NCBI RefSeq assembly: GCF_036084755.1 | Contig: NZ_CP107968.1 | Location: 2,672,501 to 2,736,500, forward strand | Direction of reading: 5' to 3' | DNA from: Streptomyces sp. NBC_00370 | GTDB lineage: Bacteria > Actinomycetota > Actinomycetes > Streptomycetales > Streptomycetaceae | Length of the DNA stretch: 64,000 nucleotides | Part shown: positions 33,630-40,980 of the stretch, in pieces | How positions within the stretch are numbered: the first letter of the stretch is position 1 | Layout of the letters: each line of letters begins with the position of its first letter | Program-made: the position numbers and the translations under genes | The notes under the pieces: model-generated | What the model saw: only the letters and a program-made list of their open reading frames with translations | Database searches by the model: none | What the model was told of the DNA's origin: nothing

Positions 33630-36112
33630 CAGGCACCTCCGGTGGTGAAGGTGAAGGCGTCCAGGTCGAACAGGTTGCCCTGGCCCGTCGGGCCCTTGAA
33701 GACAAGGGTCAGATCGGTCGAGCCGGCCGGCGCATTGCTGAGGTCGACCGTCACGTTGGCGAAGGTCTCCCAGTCACCGGTCGGTGTGACGGTCCCGGTG
33801 CCCAGCAGGGTGCCGGTCGCGGAGCCCGCCCGTACCTCGATGGTGCCGCCGGGGCCCGCGGACGAGACCCTGGCCGAGAGCTGGGTGGCCTTGTCCAGCT
33901 CGTAGGGGGTGAAGGTGATCCAGTCGCCGTCGTCGGTGAAGCCGACCGTGCTGCCGCCCTCGGCGGTGCCGTGGTTGGCCACCTCGATGCCGGACTGGGT
34001 CGAGTAGTGCTCGGCCTGCCGGTGCTTGGGCTGGAGCTTGCTGACACTGTGCGAGGTCAGGCCGCCCGCGTCGGTGTACTCGGCGTCGAAGACCCCGTAC
34101 AGGTTGGCCGCCGCGTCGTGTTCACCGTCGGTCGGTACGGTCAGCGAGCCCTCGCAGCCGTTGGCCGAGGTGATCTGGTGCTCGTGGCTGTCGTGGCCGA
34201 GCAGGTACGTGACCTTGACCTTGGTGCAGTCGATCGCGCCGTCCTCGGGGTCACTGCCCTCGACCTTGAACGGGACCGTGTCGCCGAAGGCGAACAGCTG
34301 GCCGTTGGTGGGGGTGCTGAGCTTGACCGTCGGGGCGGTGTTGCCGACCGTCACCACCAGGCTGGCGGTGCCGGACAGACCCTCCGGGTCCTTGACGGTG
34401 AGGGTGGGCTGGAAGGTGCCCGTCGTGGTGTACGTGTGGGTGGGGTTGGCGTCCGTGGACGTCGCGCCGTCACCGAAGTCCCACGAGTAGCTGAGCGCCC
34501 CGTTCTCCGGGTCGGAGCTGCCGGCCGAGGAGAACGTCGCCTCAAGCGGCGCCTGGCCCGAGGTCTTGTCGACCGCCGCCTTCGCGATCGGGCTGCGGTT
34601 GGTGCCTGCGACGTATTCGACGCGGTAGAGCGCCTGGTTGTCGGAGCCGGTGCCGTAGTCGAGGACGTAGAGCGCGCCGTCGGGTCCGAAGGCGGTGTCC
34701 ATGACCTGGGTGCCGGTCCACGGGAAGTCGTCGATGGTGCCGGGGCTGCCGTCGGCGTTGACCGTGATGGCCTTGATCCACTGGCGGCCGTACTCGCCGG
34801 CGAAGAACTTGCCGTCGAGCGACTCGGGGAACTTCACGTCCGAGTTGAGGTTGGCGTCGAAGTGGTAGACCGGGCCGCCCATCGGGGACTCGGAGCCGCC
34901 GCCGAACTCGGGCGGGGAGCCCTCGTCACCGCCGTACTTGATCCAGGCGGCCTTGGGCGCGGGGAGCTTGTTGAGCCCGGTGTTGTGGGGGGAGTTGTTG
35001 GCCGGGCCGCCCGCACAGTCCGCCTTGGCGCCCGAGGGGCCGTCGGGGAAGGTGTAGGCGTTGTACGACTCGGTCGTGGTGTTCGTACCGGTGCAGTACG
35101 GCCAGCCGAAGTTGCCCGCCGAGGTGATCCGGTCGAACTCGACCTGACCGCCGGGGCCCCTGTTGGCGTCCGTGACACCGGAGTCCGGGCCGTAGTCACC
35201 CACGTAGACGATGCCGGTGGGCTTGTCGACCGCGAGCCGGAAGGGGTTGCGGAAGCCCATCGCGTAGATCTCGGGACGGGTCTTGTCCGTGCCGGGCGCG
35301 AAGAGGTTGCCGTCGGGGATGGTGTAGCCGCCGTCGGCCGTCGGGTGGATCCGCAGGACCTTGCCGCGCAGGTCGTTGGTGTTGCCCGCGGAGCGCTGGG
35401 CGTCGAACTGCGGGTTGCGGTCGGTCCGTTCGTCGAGCGGCGCGAAGCCCTGCGACTCGAACGGGTTGGTGTCGTCACCGGTCGACAGGTACAGGTTGCC
35501 CTGCGCGTCGAAGTCGATGTCACCGCCGACGTGGCAGCACTGGCCACGGTCGTTGGCCACTTCGAGCAGGACCTTCTCGCTGGCCGTGTCGAGGGTGCCG
35601 TCGGTGTTGAGGACGAACCGTGAGAGGTTCAAGTGGCCCTTGAACGCTTCGAAGTCGGCCGCGCTCCCGTTCACCGGGGCGTCGCCGTCCGGGGTCGTCA
35701 GCTTGGGCGAGTAGTACAGGTACAGATAGTGGTTGGTCGCGAAGTCGGGGTCGGCGGCGACCCCCTGCAGACCTTCCTCGTCATGGGTGTAGACGTTCAG
35801 CTTGGCCGAGGTCTTGGTGTTGCCCGCGGCGTCCGTGTACCGGAGTGTGCCGTCACGCGCCGTGTGTACGACCGCCCGGTCGGGCAGTACGGCGAGGGAC
35901 ATGGCCTCGCCCAGTTCGGCGCCGCCGGAGGCGAGTTGGACCTGCTGGTAGTCGCCTGCCGGAATGTCGGCCGGTGCCGCCTTCGCCGCCGGAGCCGCCT
36001 TCGCCACTGGTGCGGGGGCCGCTGTCGCCGCCGTGCTGATCCCGATGCCGCCGGAGAGCGCGAGCACGAGCGCCGTCGCCAATCTGGACCATGCTGGAGG
36101 ACTTGATGACAT
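33629..36112 (-). CDS. Secreted PQQ-dependent sugar dehydrogenase-like protein with PKD and CBM6 domains
   Basis: The 827-residue product has a signal peptide (about 1-32). A six-bladed glucose/sorbosone dehydrogenase beta-propeller follows at about 50-480 (AMSLAVLPDRAVVHTARDG, HVGGDIDFDAQGNLYLSTGD, YAMGFRNPFRLAVDKPTGI). Next come a PKD domain (about 510-595, SYSWDFGDGATSTDANPTHT), a beta-sandwich segment (about 600-690) and a CBM6 module (about 705-825) that matches the one in the next protein. Related proteins oxidise sugars with a quinone cofactor, but substrate and cofactor are not proven here. AGGAAGG precedes the ATG. It begins a two-gene operon under an AT-rich promoter. Confidence 0.9.
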   Translation of the reverse strand: MSSSPPAWSRLATALVLALSGGIGISTAATAAPAPVAKAAPAAKAAPADIPAGDYQQVQLASGGAELGEAMSLAVLPDRAVVHTARDGTLRYTDAAGNTKTSAKLNVYTHDEEGLQGVAADPDFATNHYLYLYYSPKLTTPDGDAPVNGSAADFEAFKGHLNLSRFVLNTDGTLDTASEKVLLEVANDRGQCCHVGGDIDFDAQGNLYLSTGDDTNPFESQGFAPLDERTDRNPQFDAQRSAGNTNDLRGKVLRIHPTADGGYTIPDGNLFAPGTDKTRPEIYAMGFRNPFRLAVDKPTGIVYVGDYGPDSGVTDANRGPGGQVEFDRITSAGNFGWPYCTGTNTTTESYNAYTFPDGPSGAKADCAGGPANNSPHNTGLNKLPAPKAAWIKYGGDEGSPPEFGGGSESPMGGPVYHFDANLNSDVKFPESLDGKFFAGEYGRQWIKAITVNADGSPGTIDDFPWTGTQVMDTAFGPDGALYVLDYGTGSDNQALYRVEYVAGTNRSPIAKAAVDKTSGQAPLEATFSSAGSSDPENGALSYSWDFGDGATSTDANPTHTYTTTGTFQPTLTVKDPEGLSGTASLVVTVGNTAPTVKLSTPTNGQLFAFGDTVPFKVEGSDPEDGAIDCTKVKVTYLLGHDSHEHQITSANGCEGSLTVPTDGEHDAAANLYGVFDAEYTDAGGLTSHSVSKLQPKHRQAEHYSTQSGIEVANHGTAEGGSTVGFTDDGDWITFTPYELDKATQLSARVSSAGPGGTIEVRAGSATGTLLGTGTVTPTGDWETFANVTVDLSNAPAGSTDLTLVFKGPTGQGNLFDLDAFTFTTGGA

Positions 36113-36217
36113 GAAGCTTCCTTCCTGACCCTGCGGTGGGGGGTGTGTCAGGCAAGGCGCGCGCCGTCGCGCTTTGCTTGTGTGTCACAGAGGGATTTCG
36201 GGTGGGGTCGAGTTCTC

Positions 36218-36279
36218 TGTCAACGCAGTGAGCGATTGCATGCTGGCAACACGAAATTAATTTGTCAAGGTCGTGTCAA
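36218..36279 (-). promoter_or_regulatory. AT-rich promoter region with three leftward TTGACA hexamers
   Basis: TGTCAA occurs at 36218-36223, 36263-36268 and 36274-36279, giving three TTGACA hexamers on the minus strand, an ideal -35 sequence. A TTGCATGCTGGCAA inverted motif (36237-36250) lies between them and could be an operator. Good -10 boxes are not obvious. The region (36113-36338) is much more AT-rich than its surroundings and should drive the secreted dehydrogenase operon. Confidence 0.4.
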
Positions 36280-36338
36280 AATCTCTAACGGGCGGGACTG
36301 CGGCTGGAGTTAGCGACCGCAGGGGCGGGCGAAGACCC

Positions 36339-37178
36339 TCATCCCGAGATGGTTGACTGCGTGAACAAATTGATCGACGTGGTCAGCCGCGTGCTGAACG
36401 CCTCGCGGGTCGCGGCGTCCAGCAGCCCGAGCGAAAGGTACGGATTGAGGTCCTCCAGCTCGACGAGCAGCAGCTCCCCGCCGGGGGCGCGGCAGGCGTC
36501 GACGCGCTGGATGCCGTGGCTGATGTCGTTCCACTCGACGAAGCGGCGCGCGAAGTCCAGGTCGGCGGGGGCCGGTTCGTAGCGGACCAGCTCCCAGCGG
36601 CGCGCCGGGTCGGGCGCGTACAGGGCGTACTGGAAGTCCTGGTCGACGAAGTAGAACGAGACCTCGTACCGGAAGGCGATCCGCGGCTGTACGAGGACGT
36701 CGCCGAAGGCGATACCGGCGGCCGAGGGGTCCCGCACGAACCGCATGCCGATCGAGTCGGCGCCCGCCTTCGGCTTGACGACGTACTCGTCGGCGGCCGG
36801 CAGCCTGCCCAGCCCGGCCGCGCTGTCGACGGTCGGGATCACCGGCAGCCCGGCGGCGCTCAGCTCCACCAGATACTGCTTGCCGCGCATGTCGGCCCGC
36901 CCGCTCAGCGGGTTGTAGACCCGCGTCCCCGCGGCGAGGGCCGCGGCGCGGAACGCGTCGTACCGCTCCTGGTAGTGGAGGACGGGACCGCTGTTGCGGA
37001 CCAGGACCACGTCGAAGTCCGCCATCAGCCGTACCGCGTCCAGGGGGTGGCACAACGCGACGGTGAAGTCACGCCGCAGCCGGGACGAGAGCCAGACGTC
37101 CTCGTCGCCGTACCGCCGCCCGGCGGCCTCGTAGGCGAGGTCGGTGACGTAGAGGACGCGGGGCGGGAGGGCTGACAT
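36339..37178 (-). CDS. ATP-grasp-like ligase of unknown substrate
   Basis: The 279-residue protein resembles a RimK/glutathione-synthetase-type ATP-grasp enzyme. Visible parts are an N-terminal alpha/beta domain (VLYVTDLAYEAAGRRYGDED, FDVVLVRNSGP), a central nucleotide-binding region with Lys in EYVVKPKAGADSIGMRFV, and the metal-binding end VELEDLNPYLSLGLL, with acidic and Asn ligands. Such enzymes couple a carboxylate to an amine using ATP. It lies 46 bases after the solute-binding protein gene on the same strand and could be the last gene of the PknG-type operon. The start at 37178 fits the family; a GTG at 37196 is possible. Confidence 0.7.
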   Translation of the reverse strand: MSALPPRVLYVTDLAYEAAGRRYGDEDVWLSSRLRRDFTVALCHPLDAVRLMADFDVVLVRNSGPVLHYQERYDAFRAAALAAGTRVYNPLSGRADMRGKQYLVELSAAGLPVIPTVDSAAGLGRLPAADEYVVKPKAGADSIGMRFVRDPSAAGIAFGDVLVQPRIAFRYEVSFYFVDQDFQYALYAPDPARRWELVRYEPAPADLDFARRFVEWNDISHGIQRVDACRAPGGELLLVELEDLNPYLSLGLLDAATREAFSTRLTTSINLFTQSTISG

Positions 37179-37224
37179 CGTCGCATCGTAGGACACGGCG
37201 TGCGGACGCGTCGGCCCGCGCCGC

Positions 37225-38502
37225 TCAGCCGGAGCCGCAGACGGCGAACTGGGGCCACTGCCCCTTCAGACCCGCCTTGACCTGGCCCAGGTCGTGCAGC
37301 TCCGCGTCGAGTTCTCCCGTCGCCAGGTACCGCTGCGCCGAGTCGCTGAAGGCGTCCCGCATCTGCGACGGCATCGCGTCGGACGCGTCCCAGCACTGCG
37401 TCGCTGTCGGGTCGCTCAGTGTCCTCGCGATGGTCTCCGCCGTGCTGTCGCCCGCGTACGCCGTTCGCAGCACCTTCCGGTTGGCCGAGAAGCCCGACTT
37501 CGTGGTGTTCCAGCGCTGTTGGACCTCGGCCGACGCCATGTACCGGATGAGCTTCCTGGCCTGCGGGGTGTTCGTCAGCATGGCGGCCAGGTCCCCGGAG
37601 ATCTCCCAGGTGTTCTGCTGCCTGGCGCCCGGGATGACCTCCGAGGACGCCACATACGCGCCCTCGGCCTTCGTCCAGGAGGGGAAGTGGCGGACGAAGG
37701 ACGCCTGGTGTTCGAGACCGCACCCCGACGTGGACTGCCCGACGTCCTGGGACGCCTTGTCGTAGTCGGTCATGAGCGCCTTCGCCGCCCGGGGCGTGCC
37801 GGCGCCGACCAGCTTGCCCCAGGTCTGCCAGGCCCGCTCTATGTCGTCGCCCTTCCAGGAGAAATCGCCGTTCGCGAACCGCTGGTACGCGTCCGGGCCC
37901 GCCTGTTGCAGCAGGATGTCCTCCAGCCAGTCGGTGCCCGGCCAGCCGGAGGTCGCGCCGTTGCCCATGCCGAGGCACCAGGAGGCGGGCTCGGCGGCGA
38001 CGGCGGCCAGCCGCGCCTTCGGGAGATCCCCGCGGTGCCACACCATGCTCTTGAGGTCGGCGGCCACCGGCACCCAGTACGTGTGGTCGCCGGTGCTCTT
38101 CGCGCCCCGCACGGCCGGCATCCAGGTGGGGCCGAAGTCCTTGGTGCCTACCAGCCCGTCCAGGGACTTGAGCCGGCCCTGGCTCGCGTAGTCGGCCAGC
38201 TCCCCGGGGCCCGGCATGACGACCACGTCGGGCGGCGTACCGCTCTCCACGTCGGCAGCCAGCACCTGGCTCTCGGCCGAACTGCCCTGGTAGACCACAT
38301 GGATGCGGTACTTGTCCTCGAACGGTTCGATCACGCTGTCCCGCAGGTTCTGCTCGTTCGCGCCGCTCCAGTTGGCGAGCAGCGTCACCGAGCCCTTCCA
38401 GCGGAGCGTGTTGACGCCGACGGCGAGTCCCGCGAGGACGGCGATACAGACGCCGACCACGACGAGCGTGCGGGTCCTCGGGCGGCGCGGCGGGCGGCTC
38501 AC
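37225..38502 (-). CDS. Membrane-anchored extracellular solute-binding protein (SBP family 1-like)
   Basis: The 425-residue protein starts with a basic tail and one TM helix (about residues 12-30) with no lipobox, so it is anchored with its domain outside. The body resembles family 1 (sugar-type) binding proteins: SVTLLANWSGANEQNLRD, PFEDKYRIHVVYQGSSAES, DVESGTPPDVVVMPGPGELA, and later aromatic-rich blocks. No ABC permease or ATPase is encoded nearby. The gene overlaps the end of the four-TM protein gene by 4 bases, the place held by glnH in mycobacterial pknG operons. GlnH, however, is a different (family 3) binding protein. The ligand is unknown. Confidence 0.85.
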   Translation of the reverse strand: MSRPPRRPRTRTLVVVGVCIAVLAGLAVGVNTLRWKGSVTLLANWSGANEQNLRDSVIEPFEDKYRIHVVYQGSSAESQVLAADVESGTPPDVVVMPGPGELADYASQGRLKSLDGLVGTKDFGPTWMPAVRGAKSTGDHTYWVPVAADLKSMVWHRGDLPKARLAAVAAEPASWCLGMGNGATSGWPGTDWLEDILLQQAGPDAYQRFANGDFSWKGDDIERAWQTWGKLVGAGTPRAAKALMTDYDKASQDVGQSTSGCGLEHQASFVRHFPSWTKAEGAYVASSEVIPGARQQNTWEISGDLAAMLTNTPQARKLIRYMASAEVQQRWNTTKSGFSANRKVLRTAYAGDSTAETIARTLSDPTATQCWDASDAMPSQMRDAFSDSAQRYLATGELDAELHDLGQVKAGLKGQWPQFAVCGSG

Positions 38503-39434
38503 CGGGACGACCTGAGCCGGTACTCACTGATCCGCGGCACAAGTCCTGCGGCGATCAGCACCATCAACACCACTCCCCCGGCGAGAATCCAGTTGGCCAC
38601 GGCGGCCCGCGGCCCGGCGCCGCTCATATGTCCTTTCACCGTCGCGGGGTTCGGGAGTCTCCCGTCCACCGCTCCGTTCAGCAGCGCGGCGGAGTCCGTC
38701 AGCCCGTCGTGCGTCCACCAGGTGAACAGCGCGAGCACGAGCACCCCGGCGACCAGCAGGACGGTGGCGGCGGCGAGCGGCCGGTTCCAGCGGTGCCGGA
38801 AGCGCCGCCGGGTGAAGCGCTGGGTCTCCACCAGCGCGAGGCAGAAGCTGCCGCAGATCAGCACCACCGCAGCCCAGCCGATCCACAGCGGCCAGCCGAA
38901 CTCCGCCTGTTGGTCGACCACTTGCTCCTGCCGGCGCTGGAGTTCGGCGAGCCGGCCCAGGAGGGAGTCATTCGTCGGGTGCGCCTGCGAGTTCCCGTCG
39001 AGCACGGTCGCCGCCGTGTGGAAGTACGCGTCCTGGAGCGGCGATCCGGCCGGTTCCCTGTTGGCCTTCTCGATCCAGCCCGAATAGACGGTGAGCAGTC
39101 CGTCGACGGTCGCCAGGGTCTGCTGGCCGTCGAGCCCCGTCACGCGCTCCGAAGCCGCCACGCCGAGGCTCTGGTTGGCGACCGCGAGTTTGATCGAGGC
39201 ATCGCTCGTCCCCGGCACCCCGGCCACGCCGCTCTGCACCGCGCTCTCCTGCGCCTCTTGCAGGGCGTTCTGCGCGGTGACGACGGCCACCACCCCCGGG
39301 GTGCTCGCCGAGGCCAGCGGTACGGCGTCGGCGTGCACCCCCCGGTACGCGCCGAACAGCGCCAGGGTGGAGACGGCGCCGAGAGCCAGCAGCACCCACA
39401 GCCGGCGCGCGAGATCCTGTGCCGTACCGCTCAT
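38499..39434 (-). CDS. Four-TM membrane protein, GlnX-like sensor
   Basis: The 311-residue protein has TM1 at about 13-32, an extracytoplasmic helical domain (35-165, many Gln/Glu/Ala), TM2 at about 172-193, a basic loop (RFTRRRFRHRWNR), TM3 at about 213-234, a short outer loop and TM4 at about 283-303. This topology and its operon place match GlnX, which in mycobacteria passes amino-acid signals from GlnH to PknG. The call rests on context and topology, not on recognised sequence motifs. Its ATG overlaps the vWA gene stop (ATGA), and its own end overlaps the binding-protein start by 4 bases. Confidence 0.75.
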   Translation of the reverse strand: MSGTAQDLARRLWVLLALGAVSTLALFGAYRGVHADAVPLASASTPGVVAVVTAQNALQEAQESAVQSGVAGVPGTSDASIKLAVANQSLGVAASERVTGLDGQQTLATVDGLLTVYSGWIEKANREPAGSPLQDAYFHTAATVLDGNSQAHPTNDSLLGRLAELQRRQEQVVDQQAEFGWPLWIGWAAVVLICGSFCLALVETQRFTRRRFRHRWNRPLAAATVLLVAGVLVLALFTWWTHDGLTDSAALLNGAVDGRLPNPATVKGHMSGAGPRAAVANWILAGGVVLMVLIAAGLVPRISEYRLRSSR

Positions 39435-40939
39435 GTCGCCGCCGCCTTGCGGGCGCCGCAGTACGTACAGAACTTGGCCCCGGTCGCCACGGGTTCGCCG
39501 CAGGACGGGCACGGCGCCGTGACGTCGGGCGGCGCCTCGGTCTCACCGCCGGACGACCCGGGGAAGGCACTGCGGCTGCTCGCGGTGATCAGATGCTGGA
39601 AGTCGACCGGTTTCAGGCCCGGATGGAGTTTCACCCGGCCGGCCGTCGCGTCCAGCACCTCGACCAGCCGCCGCAGCTTGGCCAGTTGGCTCTGGTCGTT
39701 GACCTGCTGCGCCAACTGGACCGCCTTTCCGAGAAGTTGCTCGGAGCGGTCCTTCTCGTCACGCCGGAAGGCGTCGGAAGCGGCGGTCAGGGTCTTGCCC
39801 AGCTCCAGATGGCGGCTGAAGAAGTCGTTCTGGTTGTCGGTGCGTGAGCTGAGGGCCGGATCGTCGGTCCAGTGCACCAGACACGGCAGCGGTGTGGGCA
39901 GCAGCGCCTCGCCGCCGGCCGGCATCGCGACGCCGACGACGGCCAGTTGGAGATCCACCCGCGTCCGGCGCCCGGTGGGATCGGCGCTGACGCACAGCTG
40001 GTATCTGCGCAGCTCGTTGCCCCACGCCCGGGTGACGAACGCGGAAGGACCCTTCTCGGGGCCCGTGTCGACCAGGCTGACCTCGGTCGGCTCGACCTGC
40101 TTCAGATAGCGCACGGTGTTCCCCGGCCGCGGCGCCACCTCGATGACCAGTTCGGGCACCGCCTTGGCGAGCAGCCCGCGCATCAGCCGCTCGTACTCGC
40201 CCGGCAGATCCGCGTGCTTGCGTACGGCGCTGCTCGCGCCGTGCAGCCTGCTGCTGATCTGCAACAGCACCTGGGCGTCCCAGTCGGAGCCGATGCCCCA
40301 GCCGTCGCAGATGAACTGTCCCTCACAGCGGTCGAGCACCCACGCCAGCGGCATCCGCTCGTCGTGTTCGTTCCTGCCGTCGGTGAGCAGCAGGGCGTGC
40401 CGGATGGGCGCCGGCTGTTCCGTCAGGAGCCGGCGGGTCAGATCCAGCCACGTGCCGACAGCCGTGCCGCCGGCCGCGAGCAGCCCGTGCACGGCGCGTT
40501 CGGCCTCGGCGCGCAGTCGAGGCGTGGCCCGGACCATGGTCGGGGTCGCCGGGTAGGCCATGGTCGCGTCGTGGGCGCCTCTGACGACGGCGAACGGTGT
40601 GTCGTCGGGCAGCATGCGGAGGGCGGCTATCGCTGCGGCCTTCGCCGCCCGGAACTTCTCCGGCGGCGCGTTCATCGAGCTTGAGCAGTCGATGACCAGC
40701 ACCTGCGCCAGGATCGACCCCGGCCCCGGCCCCGCGGCGCCGCCCACCCCTTCGACCTCGACGGTCAGGATCGCGTGCATGTCCTGCTTCTGCTTCCCCG
40801 CCGCCAGATACTTCTGCTGGCTGACCGTGAGCTTGACGGCCGCGGTGCCGGTCTCGCTGTCGTCGTCCCCGTACGGGTCGCTGTCCGGGTCGCCGTCGTC
40901 GTACGGGTCGCCGCCGCCGTTCCGCGCGTGAGCGTCCAT
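39431..40939 (-). CDS. vWA-domain protein with C-terminal zinc ribbon
   Basis: The 502-residue cytoplasmic protein has an acidic N-terminus (Asp/Gly-rich, 1-35) and a vWA domain (about 75-260). The MIDAS motif is D-x-S-x-S in LVIDCSSSMNAP, with a conserved TDG in ALLLTDGRNEHDE. A beta-rich middle and a helical segment with QLGKAVQLAQQ-like repeats follow. The protein ends in a double-CxxC ribbon (CPSCGEP, FCTYCGA). It has no TM segment. The gene lies 41 bases downstream of the PknG gene and overlaps the GlnX-like gene, so its product is probably a partner of the kinase. vWA domains bind protein ligands through a metal. Confidence 0.87.
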   Translation of the reverse strand: MDAHARNGGGDPYDDGDPDSDPYGDDDSETGTAAVKLTVSQQKYLAAGKQKQDMHAILTVEVEGVGGAAGPGPGSILAQVLVIDCSSSMNAPPEKFRAAKAAAIAALRMLPDDTPFAVVRGAHDATMAYPATPTMVRATPRLRAEAERAVHGLLAAGGTAVGTWLDLTRRLLTEQPAPIRHALLLTDGRNEHDERMPLAWVLDRCEGQFICDGWGIGSDWDAQVLLQISSRLHGASSAVRKHADLPGEYERLMRGLLAKAVPELVIEVAPRPGNTVRYLKQVEPTEVSLVDTGPEKGPSAFVTRAWGNELRRYQLCVSADPTGRRTRVDLQLAVVGVAMPAGGEALLPTPLPCLVHWTDDPALSSRTDNQNDFFSRHLELGKTLTAASDAFRRDEKDRSEQLLGKAVQLAQQVNDQSQLAKLRRLVEVLDATAGRVKLHPGLKPVDFQHLITASSRSAFPGSSGGETEAPPDVTAPCPSCGEPVATGAKFCTYCGARKAAAT

Positions 40940-40980
40940 GTCGTATCCCCCTCCTGTGCGGTCGGAATCGTCGTACGCCG

